64,000 nucleotides of DNA from Serratia liquefaciens ATCC 27592. Its GTDB lineage: Bacteria; Pseudomonadota; Gammaproteobacteria; Enterobacterales; Enterobacteriaceae. The stretch covers positions 744,001 through 808,000 of the forward strand of contig NC_021741.1 in NCBI RefSeq assembly GCF_000422085.1, in the 5' to 3' direction. The notes under the pieces are model-generated. The model made no database searches, had not been told where the DNA came from, and saw only the letters and a program-made list of their open reading frames with translations. The position numbers and the translations under genes were made by a program. Shown in pieces: positions 31,449 to 41,113 of the stretch (its first letter is position 1; the number at the start of each line of letters is the position of its first letter).

Positions 31449-34076
31449 ATGAGCAAGAGCACCGCTGAGATCCGTCAAGCGTTTCTCGATTTCTTTCATA
31501 GTAAGGGCCACCAGGTTGTAGCAAGCAGCTCCCTGGTGCCTAACAATGATCCGACATTGCTGTTTACCAATGCCGGCATGAACCAATTTAAAGATGTTTT
31601 CCTGGGGCTGGACAAGCGCGCCTATTCCCGAGCCACCACCTCACAACGTTGCGTACGTGCAGGCGGTAAGCATAACGATCTGGAGAACGTCGGTTATACC
31701 GCACGTCACCATACCTTCTTCGAAATGCTGGGCAACTTCAGTTTCGGCGACTATTTCAAACATGACGCTATCAGCTTCGCCTGGGAACTGTTGACCGGTG
31801 AAAACTGGTTTAACCTGCCTAAAGAAAGGCTGTGGGTGACCGTCTATGAAACCGATGACGAAGCTTTCGACATCTGGCAGAAGCAGATTGGTGTGCCGGC
31901 AGAGCGCATTATCCGTATTGGCGACAATAAAGGCGCGGCTTTTGCCTCTGACAACTTCTGGCAGATGGGCGATACCGGCCCGTGCGGTCCGTGCACCGAG
32001 ATTTTCTACGATCATGGCGATCATATCTGGGGTGGCCCTCCGGGCAGTCCGGAAGAAGACGGCGATCGTTACATTGAGATCTGGAACATCGTTTTCATGC
32101 AGTTCAACCGTCAATCCGACGGCACCATGCTGCCGCTGCCAAAACCTTCGGTAGATACCGGTATGGGTCTGGAGCGTATTGCGGCAGTCCTGCAACACGT
32201 GAACTCCAACTATGAAATCGACTTGTTCAGCACGCTGATCGCTGCAGTGGCCAAGGTGACAGGCGCGGCAGATTTGAATAACAAATCTTTGCGCGTTATC
32301 GCTGACCACATCCGCTCCTGTGCTTTCCTGGTGTCCGATGGCGTGACGCCGTCAAACGAAGGCCGTGGTTACGTGCTGCGCCGCATCATTCGCCGCGCTG
32401 TTCGCCACGGCAATATGCTGGGCGCGAAAGACAGCTTCTTCTACAAGCTGGTTGCTCCGTTGATCGAAGTGATGGGGCCGGCCGCTGACGAACTGAAGCG
32501 TCAACAGTCTTTGGTTGAACAGGTACTGAAAACTGAAGAAGATCAGTTTGCTCGCACCCTGGAGCGTGGTTTGACGCTGCTGGACGAAGAACTGGCTAAC
32601 CTGCAGGGCGATACCCTGGATGGCGAAACAGCCTTCCGTCTTTACGACACCTACGGTTTCCCGGTCGATCTGACGGCGGACGTGTGCCGTGAACGTGGCC
32701 TGAAAGTGGATGAAGCCGGTTTTGAACTGGCGATGGAAGCGCAGCGTCGTCGTGCACGTGAGTCCAGCGGTTTCGGCGCAGACTACAACAGCATGATCCG
32801 CGTTGATGGCGCCAGCCAGTTCTGCGGCTATGACCACGAGCAGCAGCAATCAACCGTGATCGCGCTGTTCCGAGACGGTCAGTCGGTCAATGAGATCCAC
32901 GCCGGTGAAGAAGCCGTAGTGGTACTGGATGAAACTCCGTTCTACGGTGAATCCGGTGGCCAGGTTGGCGATAAAGGCGTGCTGAAAGCCGCTGGCGCCG
33001 ATTTTGAAGTGAGCGATACCCAGAAATACGGCCAGGCCATCGGTCATCAGGGCAAGCTGTCTCAAGGTTCCTTGAAAGTGAACGATCGCGTTGATGCGCA
33101 GATCGATACCGTTCGCCGCAATCGCATCCGTCTGAATCACTCCGCTACCCACCTGCTGCACGCAGCACTGCGTCAGACGCTGGGTGAGCATGTGGCGCAG
33201 AAGGGATCGTTGGTTAACGATAAATACCTGCGTTTCGATTTCTCGCATTTCGAAGCGATGAAGCCGGAGCAGATCCGCATAGTAGAAGACTTAGTGAACC
33301 AGCAGATACGTCGCAACCTGCCGGTACAAACCGAAGTCATGGCGCTGGATGATGCCAAAGAGAAGGGCGCTATGGCGCTGTTCGGTGAGAAGTACGACGA
33401 TAACGTGCGCGTACTGACCATGGGCGACTTCTCGACCGAACTGTGCGGCGGCACCCATGCCAGCCGTACCGGTGACATCGGTCTGTTCCGCATTCTGAGC
33501 GAGTCAGGTACCGCTGCGGGTATTCGTCGTATTGAAGCCGTCACCGGCGAAGGTGCGATTGCTACCCTGCATCAGCAAAATGATTTGTTGCAGGACGTTG
33601 CGCACCTGGTGAAAGGGGATAGCAACAACCTGACGGACAAAGTGCGTGCGGTACTCGATCGCACTCGCGCGTTGGAAAAAGAACTGCAGCAGTTGAAGGA
33701 TCAGCAGGCGGCGCAGGAGAGCGCTTCATTGTCCAGCAAGGCCAAAATGGTTAACGGCGTCCCGCTGTTGGTCAGCAAGCTTGATAACGTCGAGCCAAAA
33801 ATGTTGCGTACCATGGTTGATGATCTGAAAAATCAACTGGGTTCCGCAATTATCGTGCTGGCTACCACGGCCGATGATAAGGTGAGCCTGATTGCCGGCG
33901 TGACCAAAGATCTGACCGACCGGGTTAAAGCCGGCGAGTTGATCGGCAACGTGGCGCAGCAGGTTGGCGGCAAAGGGGGCGGACGCCCTGATATGGCGCA
34001 GGCAGGCGGGACAGACGTCAGTGCCCTGCCGGCGGCATTAGACAGCGTAGAAGCCTGGGTGGCCTCGAAACTGTGA
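31449..34076 (+). CDS. alaS: Alanyl-tRNA synthetase
   Basis: 875 residues from the ATG at 31449 ([19 protein letters not shown]); upstream codons from 31398 are open but not family-like. Class II catalytic core in the first half ([20 protein letters not shown]). The editing-domain zinc site is His564 and His568 (HSATH) with Cys666 and His670 (CGGTH). The C-terminal glycine-rich [18 protein letters not shown] stretch is intact. Ends at a clear terminator. Confidence 0.98.
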   Translation: MSKSTAEIRQAFLDFFHSKGHQVVASSSLVPNNDPTLLFTNAGMNQFKDVFLGLDKRAYSRATTSQRCVRAGGKHNDLENVGYTARHHTFFEMLGNFSFGDYFKHDAISFAWELLTGENWFNLPKERLWVTVYETDDEAFDIWQKQIGVPAERIIRIGDNKGAAFASDNFWQMGDTGPCGPCTEIFYDHGDHIWGGPPGSPEEDGDRYIEIWNIVFMQFNRQSDGTMLPLPKPSVDTGMGLERIAAVLQHVNSNYEIDLFSTLIAAVAKVTGAADLNNKSLRVIADHIRSCAFLVSDGVTPSNEGRGYVLRRIIRRAVRHGNMLGAKDSFFYKLVAPLIEVMGPAADELKRQQSLVEQVLKTEEDQFARTLERGLTLLDEELANLQGDTLDGETAFRLYDTYGFPVDLTADVCRERGLKVDEAGFELAMEAQRRRARESSGFGADYNSMIRVDGASQFCGYDHEQQQSTVIALFRDGQSVNEIHAGEEAVVVLDETPFYGESGGQVGDKGVLKAAGADFEVSDTQKYGQAIGHQGKLSQGSLKVNDRVDAQIDTVRRNRIRLNHSATHLLHAALRQTLGEHVAQKGSLVNDKYLRFDFSHFEAMKPEQIRIVEDLVNQQIRRNLPVQTEVMALDDAKEKGAMALFGEKYDDNVRVLTMGDFSTELCGGTHASRTGDIGLFRILSESGTAAGIRRIEAVTGEGAIATLHQQNDLLQDVAHLVKGDSNNLTDKVRAVLDRTRALEKELQQLKDQQAAQESASLSSKAKMVNGVPLLVSKLDNVEPKMLRTMVDDLKNQLGSAIIVLATTADDKVSLIAGVTKDLTDRVKAGELIGNVAQQVGGKGGGRPDMAQAGGTDVSALPAALDSVEAWVASKL

Positions 34077-34096
34077 ATATAAATAAATAGCACTTA

Positions 34097-34133
34097 CAAA
34101 CGCCATAACTCATTGTTGATTATGGCGTTTTTA
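34097..34133 (+). terminator. Rho-independent terminator after alaS
   Basis: AAACGCCATAA pairs with TTATGGCGTTT around an 11-base loop, followed by T's. Placed 22 bases after the alaS stop. Confidence 0.88.
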
Positions 34134-34328
34134 AACTGTGCTAACACAATTTGGTTACAATTACGGGAACAAAGTTTTTCAGGTCGGCTAAACTTATCAT
34201 TATCTGAGGTGAGACCAAGTCTGCTTACACTTATTGTGGGTTACATGACTTACGTTTTCACAGCATATGATGGATAATGACGGGGAAACTGAGAGACCCG
34301 ACTCTTTTAATCTTTCAAGGAGCAAAGA

Positions 34329-34514
34329 ATGTTAATTCTGACTCGTCGAGTTGGTGAAACCCTCATGATTGGCGATGAGGTCACGGTCACAGTGCTAGGG
34401 GTCAAGGGCAACCAGGTTCGTATTGGTGTGAATGCCCCCAAAGAGGTGTCAGTTCACCGCGAAGAAATCTATCAGCGCATTCAGGCAGAGAAGTCTCAAC
34501 AGACGACTTACTGA
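34329..34514 (+). CDS. csrA: Carbon storage regulator CsrA
   Basis: 61 residues ([18 protein letters not shown]...), full length. A small dimeric RNA-binding protein that blocks or protects mRNAs at GGA motifs and is itself sequestered by CsrB/C RNAs. The Shine-Dalgarno TCAAGGAGC contains a GGA triplet and the leader just upstream resembles the autoregulated E. coli leader. It sits between alaS and the tRNA-Ser/Arg cluster, as in E. coli. Confidence 0.98.
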   Translation: MLILTRRVGETLMIGDEVTVTVLGVKGNQVRIGVNAPKEVSVHREEIYQRIQAEKSQQTTY

Positions 34515-34521
34515 TTTCGAA

Positions 34522-34563
34522 GCAGCGTCTCGTTGCTCAGCGAGACGCTACTGCGCTTTTTTG
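34522..34563 (+). terminator. Terminator after csrA
   Basis: GCGTCTCG and CGAGACGC form the main stem, extended by GCAG/CTGC, followed by six T's. It lies 8 bases past the csrA stop. Confidence 0.8.
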
Positions 34564-34732
34564 TGCCTATCACCGTTCCTTTCCTGACTTCTCCGATTAA
34601 ATCTTTTTGCTGCCTCCCTGACTTTGTTTGCTATTTCGCTATGGTTGCCTGTTGATAAAACACTCTTTTTGCCGTGAAATCGCCCATGTTGAGTGTGAAT
34701 TGTGCAAACGCGCATGAGTTGGGAAAAATTGT

Positions 34733-34760
34733 TTGACTTAAAAGTCGGAGAAAGTAATAT
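34733..34760 (+). promoter_or_regulatory. Promoter of the tRNA-Ser/tRNA-Arg cluster
   Basis: TTGACT (34733-34738), 16-base spacer, TAATAT (34755-34760), followed by a GC-rich GTGCGCCACGC discriminator typical of stable-RNA promoters under stringent control. It lies about 65 bases upstream of the first tRNA. The rest of the 310-base csrA-tRNA interval holds no other feature I can support. Confidence 0.8.
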
Positions 34761-34824
34761 GTGCGCCACGCAGTGCCGATGAGCTTCTCCAAAGCAAGTT
34801 AGGCACAATTCGAAAGAAGCGTAT

Positions 34825-34917
34825 GGTGAGGTGGCCGAGAGGCTGAAGGCGCTCCCCTGCTAAGGGAGTATGCGGTCAAAAGCTGCATCCGGGGTTCGAA
34901 TCCCCGCCTCACCGCCA
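34825..34917 (+). tRNA. serV: tRNA-Ser (GCT)
   Basis: 93 bases including an encoded CCA. Cloverleaf with the long variable arm of serine tRNAs; anticodon loop CTGCTAA gives GCT. T-loop GGTTCGAATCC is intact. First gene of a four-tRNA cluster that follows csrA, as in E. coli. Confidence 0.97.
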
Positions 34918-34920
34918 TTT

Positions 34921-34997
34921 GCATCCATAGCTCAGCTGGATAGAGTACTCGGCTACGAACCGAGCGGTCGGAGGTTCGAATCCTCCTGGATGCACCA
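34921..34997 (+). tRNA. tRNA-Arg (ACG), copy 1
   Basis: 77 bases with encoded CCA, anticodon ACG in the loop CTACGAA (A34 becomes inosine). Starts 3 bases after tRNA-Ser. Confidence 0.97.
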
Positions 34998-35058
34998 TAT
35001 TTTGCAGTATGGTGGGGTAGTAACAACGTACCATACGGTATCAAAAAAGAATTCCTGT

Positions 35059-35135
35059 GCATCCATAGCTCAGCTGGATAGAGTACTCGGCTACGAACCG
35101 AGCGGTCGGAGGTTCGAATCCTCCTGGATGCACCA
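35059..35135 (+). tRNA. tRNA-Arg (ACG), copy 2
   Basis: 77 bases, identical to copy 1, separated from it by 61 bases of unrelated spacer. Confidence 0.97.
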
Positions 35136-35187
35136 TTCTTTCTGTCGAACTTGTTTCTTCAAGCAGACAAACCAAAAAATTAGTAAT

Positions 35188-35264
35188 GCATCCATAGCTC
35201 AGCTGGATAGAGTACTCGGCTACGAACCGAGCGGTCGGAGGTTCGAATCCTCCTGGATGCACCA
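35188..35264 (+). tRNA. tRNA-Arg (ACG), copy 3
   Basis: 77 bases, identical to copies 1 and 2, separated from copy 2 by 52 bases. Followed by a terminator. Confidence 0.97.
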
Positions 35265-35271
35265 TCTAAGA

Positions 35272-35295
35272 AAAACCCGCTTCGGCGGGTTTTTC
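35272..35295 (+). terminator. Terminator of the tRNA cluster
   Basis: AAAACCCGC, loop TTC, GGCGGGTTTTT-type hairpin with T-run directly after the third tRNA-Arg gene. Confidence 0.9.
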
Positions 35296-35436
35296 GCTTT
35301 CTGGCCCCGAACATAGATTATTGAACCCCCGGCCCTTCACTCTCACGCACAGCACATTCCGCTATTACGCGATCAGCGACAACCTTCCGGCTTTACGCTA
35401 AAGTAGTTTTCTTTCCTCAACGATCATGGAGTAACG

Positions 35437-36003
35437 ATGTACGACCGCTATCAGGGTCTTATTTTCGACATGGACGGCACTATTCTCGATACCGAGCCGA
35501 CGCATCGCAAGGCGTGGCACGAGGTGCTGTCCCGTTACGGTATGACGTTTGATGAGGCGGCGATGGTGGCATTGAGCGGTTCTCCGACCTGGCGCATTGC
35601 CCAGGCGATCCTTGCCAGTCATCAAGCCGATCTCGATCCCCATCAGTTGGCTGCAGAGAAAACCCGCGCGGTCGAAGCGATGTTGTTGGACAGCGTGCGC
35701 CCATTGCCGTTAATCGAGGTGGTCAAAGCTTATCATGGTCGCCGTCCAATGGCGGTGGGCACAGGCAGTGAGCATCGCATGGCAGAAACCCTGCTGCGCC
35801 ATCTGGGCCTGTTCCACTGCTTCGATGCGATTGTGGGTGCCGATGACGTGCAACGCCACAAGCCGGAACCGGATACCTTCCTGCGCTGCGCCGAACTGAT
35901 AGGTGTGCCGCCGGAGAAATGCGTGGTGTTTGAAGACGCAGACTTCGGTATTCAGGCAGCGAAAAGCGCCAATATGGCCGTGGTAGACGTCCGTACGCTG
36001 TGA
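35437..36003 (+). CDS. yqaB: HAD-family sugar-phosphate phosphatase YqaB
   Basis: 188 residues. HAD motif I is FDMDGTILDTEP (nucleophile Asp11 region), motif II includes GTGSEH, motif III Lys in RHKPEPDTFL, motif IV VFEDADFGI. In E. coli YqaB dephosphorylates fructose-1-phosphate and 6-phosphogluconate. The next gene, yqaA, starts within its stop codon, indicating translational coupling. Confidence 0.93.
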   Translation: MYDRYQGLIFDMDGTILDTEPTHRKAWHEVLSRYGMTFDEAAMVALSGSPTWRIAQAILASHQADLDPHQLAAEKTRAVEAMLLDSVRPLPLIEVVKAYHGRRPMAVGTGSEHRMAETLLRHLGLFHCFDAIVGADDVQRHKPEPDTFLRCAELIGVPPEKCVVFEDADFGIQAAKSANMAVVDVRTL

Positions 36004-36428
36004 GTAGTACGCTGGCCGTCATGTCGTTATTCGGTAGCAGCTTTCTCAGTGCGACGTTGCTGCCGGGAAATTCAGAAATTGTTTTGGTTGCCTTGCTGAC
36101 CAACAGCCGTGTCTCACCAGAGTTGCTGGTGTTGGCCGCGACGTTGGGAAATACCCTTGGCGGGCTGACCAATGTCATTATCGGGCGTCTGTTACCGGCG
36201 TTGAAACCGCAGCGAGGGCTGGATACAGCGCTCGGGTGGATGCAACGCTTTGGCCCGGCTGCGCTGTTGCTCAGCTGGGTACCGGTAGTGGGCGATTTGT
36301 TGTGCGTGTTGGCAGGCTGGCTGCGCATGCCCTGGGGCCCTGTCGCGCTGTTTCTGTGTATCGGAAAGGCGCTGCGTTACATCATTTTGACTATGATAAC
36401 GTTACAGGGAATGGCCTGGTGGCATTAA
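36000..36428 (+). CDS. yqaA: Inner-membrane protein YqaA (DedA/SNARE-associated-like family)
   Basis: 142 residues with a GTG start overlapping the yqaB stop. Several hydrophobic segments; LPGNSEIVLVALL near residue 22 and GNTLGGLTNVIIGR near 50 resemble the DedA/VTT membrane domain. Molecular function is not established. The pairing with yqaB and position before gshA match E. coli. Confidence 0.9.
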   Translation: MSSTLAVMSLFGSSFLSATLLPGNSEIVLVALLTNSRVSPELLVLAATLGNTLGGLTNVIIGRLLPALKPQRGLDTALGWMQRFGPAALLLSWVPVVGDLLCVLAGWLRMPWGPVALFLCIGKALRYIILTMITLQGMAWWH

Positions 36429-36510
36429 CGACGTGAATATAACTCAATATTCTCTCGGGTGCAGATTCAGTATGCTTACGAGTTATTGTTTTTAGAAGCG
36501 GGAGGTCAAT

Positions 36511-38073
36511 TTGATCCCGGACGTATCCCAGGCGCTTTCTTGGTTGGAAGCCCATCCCCATGCATTAAAAGGCATCCGTCGCGGCATTGAGCGCGAAACG
36601 CTGCGTGTCACCGAAAACGGAACGCTGGCAACAACCGGACATCCGGAGAAACTGGGGGCGGCATTAACGCACCACTGGATAACCACAGACTTTGCTGAGG
36701 CGCTGTTAGAGTTTATTACGCCGGTTGACGATAACCTCGATCACATGCTGACGTTCTTGCGTGATATTCACCGTTACGTAGCGCGCAATCTGGGTGATGA
36801 GCGTATGTGGCCACTCAGCATGCCGTGCTTTATTGAAGCCGAGCAGGACATTGAGCTGGCACAGTTCGGTTCGTCGAACATTGGCCGCATGAAAACGCTG
36901 TACCGTGAAGGGTTGAAGAACCGCTACGGTGCGCTGATGCAGACCATTTCTGGCGTGCACTACAATTTCTCATTGCCGCTAGAGTTCTGGCAGGCATGGG
37001 CTGGCGTCAAAGATGCCGAAAGCGGTAAAGAGCAGATTTCTGCGGGCTATTTCCGCCTGATCCGTAACTATTACCGTTTTGGCTGGGTGATCCCGTATCT
37101 GTTCGGTGCATCGCCGGCAATCTGTTCCTCGTTCCTGAAAGGGCGTGAAACCTCGTTGCCGTTTGAGCGAACCGAGCAGGGCATGTGTTATCTGCCGTAT
37201 GCCACCTCGCTGCGGTTAAGTGACCTGGGCTACACCAATAAATCTCAGAGCAATTTGGGTATCACCTTCAACGATCTGCAAAGCTATGTCGAAGGCCTGA
37301 AGCGAGCGATTGCCACGCCTTCCGAAGAGTTTGCCAAACTGGGCGTGAAGGATGGCGATCGTTATCTGCAACTGAACAGTAACGTGCTTCAGATCGAAAA
37401 CGAACTCTATGCGCCAATCCGGCCGAAGCGTGTGACCAAAAGTGGCGAGACGCCGTCAGATGCGCTTTTGCGCGGCGGTATCGAATACATTGAAGTTCGC
37501 TCGCTGGACATCAACCCATTCTCGCCTATCGGCGTGGATGCGGTTCAGGCGCGTTTCCTGGACCTGTTCCTGGTGTGGTGCGTGCTGGCCGATGCGCCAG
37601 AGATGAGCAGCGATGAATTGCTGTGTACGCGCAAGAACTGGAATCGGGTGATCCTGGAAGGGCGTAAGCCGGGCCAAACCATCGGCATCGGGTGTGATGA
37701 CAGCCGTGAACCGCTGGCAAAAGTAGGTAAAGCACTGTTTGACGATCTGCGTCGCGTGGCTGAAGTGTTGGATAGCGAAGCCGGCGATCGCCAGTATCAG
37801 CAGGTGTGTGACGAACTGGTCGCGGCGTTTGACGATCCTGATTTGACGTTTTCCGCTCGTATCCTGAAGGCGATGAAGGAAGAGGGGACGGGGCGTGTGG
37901 GCCTGCAGCTGGCCGAGCAGTATCGTCAGATGCTGACGGAAGAGCCGTTAGAGATTTTGACGGAGGCTGAGTTGGCACAAGAGCAGAAAGCCTCGTGGCA
38001 GCGTCAACGCAACATAGAAGCCAGTGATACGCTAAGCTTTGAAGAGTTCCTGAAGCAACACGGCGGGGGCTAA
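36511..38073 (+). CDS. gshA: Glutamate-cysteine ligase
   Basis: 520 residues starting at a TTG ([16 protein letters not shown]); the rare TTG start is shared with E. coli gshA, where it limits expression. It joins glutamate and cysteine in the first step of glutathione synthesis. Family motifs include GIERETLRV (about residue 25), [14 protein letters not shown] (near 145) and [14 protein letters not shown] (near 325). A GGGAGG Shine-Dalgarno precedes the start. Its 3' end runs into the terminator of the opposing MicA RNA. Confidence 0.97.
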   Translation: MIPDVSQALSWLEAHPHALKGIRRGIERETLRVTENGTLATTGHPEKLGAALTHHWITTDFAEALLEFITPVDDNLDHMLTFLRDIHRYVARNLGDERMWPLSMPCFIEAEQDIELAQFGSSNIGRMKTLYREGLKNRYGALMQTISGVHYNFSLPLEFWQAWAGVKDAESGKEQISAGYFRLIRNYYRFGWVIPYLFGASPAICSSFLKGRETSLPFERTEQGMCYLPYATSLRLSDLGYTNKSQSNLGITFNDLQSYVEGLKRAIATPSEEFAKLGVKDGDRYLQLNSNVLQIENELYAPIRPKRVTKSGETPSDALLRGGIEYIEVRSLDINPFSPIGVDAVQARFLDLFLVWCVLADAPEMSSDELLCTRKNWNRVILEGRKPGQTIGIGCDDSREPLAKVGKALFDDLRRVAEVLDSEAGDRQYQQVCDELVAAFDDPDLTFSARILKAMKEEGTGRVGLQLAEQYRQMLTEEPLEILTEAELAQEQKASWQRQRNIEASDTLSFEEFLKQHGGG

Positions 38074-38074
38074 A

Positions 38075-38150
38075 AAAGAAAAGGCCACATCAATGTGGCC
38101 AAATATGCATCTCTGATGACAGGGATGATGATAACAAATGCGCGTCTTTC
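38075..38150 (-). ncRNA. micA: MicA small regulatory RNA
   Basis: Read on the minus strand, the RNA starts GAAAGACGCGCATTTG at 38150, continues through the TTATCATCATCCCTG antisense region that pairs with ompA mRNA in E. coli, an internal stem, and a GGCCACAT/ATGTGGCC terminator hairpin with a T-rich tail. Sequence, size (about 75 bases), location between gshA and luxS, and orientation opposite to both match E. coli MicA. It acts with Hfq to repress outer-membrane protein mRNAs. The exact 3' end is uncertain by a few bases. Confidence 0.93.
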
Positions 38151-38156
38151 ACATAC

Positions 38157-38185
38157 TCAGACTCGCTGGGTTGGAAAAGGTTTCC
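38157..38185 (-). promoter_or_regulatory. Sigma-E promoter of micA
   Basis: On the minus strand: GGAAACC (38185-38179), a 16-17 base spacer, then GTCTGA (-10, TCTGA at 38161-38157), six bases before the MicA start. This fits the envelope-stress sigma-E consensus (GGAACTT then TCTGA/TCAAA) with a degenerate -35. Confidence 0.7.
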
Positions 38186-38238
38186 TGGTTAGATAAAAAA
38201 GTTTCGAAATAAATACTCTTTTACGAGGAGGTAACGAA

Positions 38239-38754
38239 ATGCCACTGCTGGATAGCTTCACCGTAGACCATACCCGCATGGCAGCCCCGGCTGTCCGCGT
38301 CGCGAAAACCATGAAAACTCCTCATGGCGATACCATCACCGTGTTCGATCTGCGCTTCTGCCGGCCGAACCTGGAAGTGATGCCAGAGCGCGGCATTCAT
38401 ACGCTGGAACACCTGTTTGCAGGCTTTATGCGTGACCACCTGAATGGTCAGGGCGTCGAGATTATCGATATCTCCCCAATGGGGTGCCGCACCGGTTTCT
38501 ACATGAGCCTGATTGGCGTGCCGGAAGAGCAGCGTGTTGCCGATGCGTGGAAAGCGGCGATGGCCGACGTGCTGAAAGTGACTGACCAGCGTAAAATTCC
38601 TGAGTTGAACGAATTCCAGTGCGGGACTTACCATATGCACTCGCTGGAAGAGGCGCAGGAAATCGCGAAGCACATTCTTGACCATGATGTTGTAGTGAAC
38701 CACAACGAAGAGCTGGCGCTGCCGAAAGAGAAGCTGCAGGAACTGCACATCTAG
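38239..38754 (+). CDS. luxS: S-ribosylhomocysteine lyase (autoinducer-2 synthase)
   Basis: 171 residues. Metal ligands His54 and His58 in [10 protein letters not shown], with Cys128 in FQCGTYHMH; catalytic Cys83 in MGCRTGFY. It cleaves S-ribosylhomocysteine to homocysteine and DPD, the precursor of AI-2, within the activated methyl cycle. A strong AGGAGG Shine-Dalgarno precedes the ATG. Confidence 0.98.
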   Translation: MPLLDSFTVDHTRMAAPAVRVAKTMKTPHGDTITVFDLRFCRPNLEVMPERGIHTLEHLFAGFMRDHLNGQGVEIIDISPMGCRTGFYMSLIGVPEEQRVADAWKAAMADVLKVTDQRKIPELNEFQCGTYHMHSLEEAQEIAKHILDHDVVVNHNEELALPKEKLQELHI

Positions 38755-38776
38755 TTCGCCATCGGGCTACAGCGAT

Positions 38777-38807
38777 AAAAAAAGACGCGATATTCGCGTC
38801 TTTTTTC
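38777..38807. terminator. Bidirectional terminator between luxS and corB
   Basis: AAAAAAGACGCGA, loop TAT, TCGCGTCTTTTTT. A's on the left and T's on the right make it functional for both convergent genes. Confidence 0.92.
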
Positions 38808-38822
38808 CTTTCTGGCGGCTGG

Positions 38823-40112
38823 TCAGCGTTGCTGAACGCTGGACTGCAGCGACTTGATCGGCGTGACCCGCACTTGTTTGATCATATTGTCCTGCACGTC
38901 GAGGATGCTGATGTCGTAATGGCCGATGCGAACACGGGTGCCGACCTCCGGGATCTCTTCCAGTTCTTCCAAAAGCATGCCGTTGATGGTACGCGCATCG
39001 GTGGCCGGCAACGTCCAGTTGAATGCCTTGTTTAACTCGCGCACGTTGGCTGTACCGTCTATCAGCACGGAGCCGTCACTTTGCGGATTAACCTCTTCTG
39101 CCAGTGTTGGCGACATGGACGTGGTGAAATCGCCGACGATCTCCTCCAGGATATCCTCGACCGTCACCAGCCCCTGAATGTCGCCGTATTCATCGACCAC
39201 GATGCCGACTTTCTCTTTGTTGCGCTGGAACTTCACCAACTGGACGTTCAGCGGCGTACCTTCGGGCACATAGTAAATTTCGTCGGCGGCGCGCAGCAGG
39301 TTCTCTTTGTTGAACTCTTTCTTCTCGGTCATCAGGCGGTAGGCTTCGCGTACCCGCAGCATGCTGATGGCATCATCCAGCGAGGTGCGGTAAAGCACGA
39401 TGCGGCCGTGCGGGGAGTGAGTAAGCTGACGCATGATCGACTTCCAGTCGTCGTTGACATCGATGCCGACAATCTCATTGCGTGGCACCATAATGTCATC
39501 GACCGTCACCTTCTCCAGATCCAACACCGAGATCAGCATGTCCTGATTGCGACGAGAAATCTGCGAGTGCGATTCCTTCACAATGGTGCGCAGTTCGTCT
39601 TTGCTGACCGCGTCGCTGATCCGCACATTGGTGCGAATGCCGAACAGCCGTAAAATCAGCGTGGTGATGCCATTGAGCAGCCACACCAGTGGGAACATCA
39701 CCTTTTGCAGCGGTGCCAGTAAGAAGCTGCTGGGGAATGCGATGCGTTCCGGATACAGGGCGGCGAAGGTTTTTGGCAGCACTTCGGCGAACAGCAGCAC
39801 GGCGAAGGTCAGTACGCCGGTGGCGATGGCAACGCCCAAATCGCCATACAGGCGCATGCCGACAATTGTGGCCAGCGCCGAAGCCAGAATGTTGACCAGG
39901 TTATTGCCAATCAGCACCAGGCCTATCAGGCGATCCGGTTTTTGCAGCAGCTTTTCGACCCGGCGGGCGGAACGGTTGCCCTGTTTGGAGAGATGACGCA
40001 GACGATAGCGGTTCAGCGTCATCATGCCGGTTTCGGATGCTGAGAAGTAAGCGGAAACCACAATCATGACCACCAGGATAATGATCAGGGTCCCTGTCGA
40101 AACGTGCTCCAA
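38823..40112 (-). CDS. corB: CNNM/CorB-type membrane protein with CBS pair
   Basis: 429 residues from a TTG start with an AAGGA Shine-Dalgarno upstream. Order: DUF21/CNNM transmembrane domain (about residues 1-180), two CBS domains (about 195-330; DIMVPRNEIVGID and VEDILEEIVGDF), and a C-terminal CorC/HlyC domain (about 345-425). Family members are linked to magnesium/cobalt export or resistance; it corresponds to E. coli YfjD. It is 40 bases from ypjD and may be co-transcribed with it. Confidence 0.92.
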   Translation of the reverse strand: MEHVSTGTLIIILVVMIVVSAYFSASETGMMTLNRYRLRHLSKQGNRSARRVEKLLQKPDRLIGLVLIGNNLVNILASALATIVGMRLYGDLGVAIATGVLTFAVLLFAEVLPKTFAALYPERIAFPSSFLLAPLQKVMFPLVWLLNGITTLILRLFGIRTNVRISDAVSKDELRTIVKESHSQISRRNQDMLISVLDLEKVTVDDIMVPRNEIVGIDVNDDWKSIMRQLTHSPHGRIVLYRTSLDDAISMLRVREAYRLMTEKKEFNKENLLRAADEIYYVPEGTPLNVQLVKFQRNKEKVGIVVDEYGDIQGLVTVEDILEEIVGDFTTSMSPTLAEEVNPQSDGSVLIDGTANVRELNKAFNWTLPATDARTINGMLLEELEEIPEVGTRVRIGHYDISILDVQDNMIKQVRVTPIKSLQSSVQQR

Positions 40113-40152
40113 CGCGGTATTCCTTATGTATGGAGAAAGAGTGCCTGAGAGC

Positions 40153-40944
40153 TTAGCGAACCATCACTTGCTGAATCAGACGGCTGCCAAAGTAGGCCAG
40201 CGTGAGTAGGAAGGCACCGGCAAAGCTGAACCAAACGACGCGGCGACCGCGCCAGCCTTCGTGATAATGGCCCCACAGCAAGACGATATACACAAACCAC
40301 GCCATGATGGACAACACGGCTTTGTGCACGTTCTCTTTGCTGAACAGGTTATCCATATAAAGCAGGCCGGTGCACAACGTGAGCGTGAGCAACACGACGC
40401 CTATCTGGGTGATGTGGAACATCTTGCGTTCGATGCTCATCAACGGCGGCATATCGGCGCTGAAAGACAGCTTTTTGTTTTTCAGCAGGTAATCCAGCCA
40501 GGCTAGTTGCAGCGCATACAGCGCGGCAATGATCAGCGTAGCGTAGGAGAACAGCGCCAGGCCGATATGCACCATCAGTTCCGGGCTGGCTTCCAGATGC
40601 GTAATAAATTCACCCGGCATAAAGCTGGCGAAGGCCAGGTTGATCATCGCGAAGCTGTAGACGATAGGCAGCAGGAACCAGCCGCGATCGCGCGAAGCCA
40701 CGAAGGTCATGACCGAGCAAATGATCAGGCTGACTATCGAACCTATGTTCAGCAAGCTGAGATTTTGCCCGGCGCTGACGTCAAAGATACGCTGCTGAAG
40801 TGCGATGGCGTGGCAAATTAGCGCCACCACCGCCGAGACGAGAGCAAGCCGACGGTATGCGCTGTTCTTCCGCAACAAGCTGGGAATAATCAGTCCAAGG
40901 CTGAGCAGGTAGGCGATCAAAGCCACAATGGAGAAAACTGGCAT
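40153..40944 (-). CDS. ypjD: Inner-membrane cytochrome c assembly-like protein YpjD
   Basis: 263 residues from the ATG at 40944 (MPVFSIVALIAYLLSLG). The open frame extends 109 codons further upstream, antisense into ffh, but that part is not protein-like. About eight hydrophobic segments and a WG/HxE-containing C-terminal half (LLWGHYHEGWRGRR) place it in the CcmC/CcsA-like heme-handling superfamily. Function is not settled. Divergent from ffh. Confidence 0.9.
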   Translation of the reverse strand: MPVFSIVALIAYLLSLGLIIPSLLRKNSAYRRLALVSAVVALICHAIALQQRIFDVSAGQNLSLLNIGSIVSLIICSVMTFVASRDRGWFLLPIVYSFAMINLAFASFMPGEFITHLEASPELMVHIGLALFSYATLIIAALYALQLAWLDYLLKNKKLSFSADMPPLMSIERKMFHITQIGVVLLTLTLCTGLLYMDNLFSKENVHKAVLSIMAWFVYIVLLWGHYHEGWRGRRVVWFSFAGAFLLTLAYFGSRLIQQVMVR

Positions 40945-41113
40945 AGCGTTTAATTTTGCTTCGACGTGGTGAATTGGATTGTCAGTATAGCGTCGAGCGC
41001 GTCCCACTCCAACCGATCTCCAACGCTGAGGCAGAGATCCTCTACGCTTCGTGTTATAATCGCCGCAATTATGTCGCCAGAGCGGCCTGTCATTACACGT
41101 TGAGCATGAGACG

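Noticed and set aside
34921..35264. Regularly spaced identical repeats resembling a CRISPR array
   Set aside because: The 77-base repeats fold as tRNA-Arg; spacers and repeat size do not fit CRISPR.
34870..35316. Open frame running through the tRNA cluster with a repeated [20 protein letters not shown] peptide
   Set aside because: The repeat is a translation of the tRNA-Arg genes, a well-known spurious protein.
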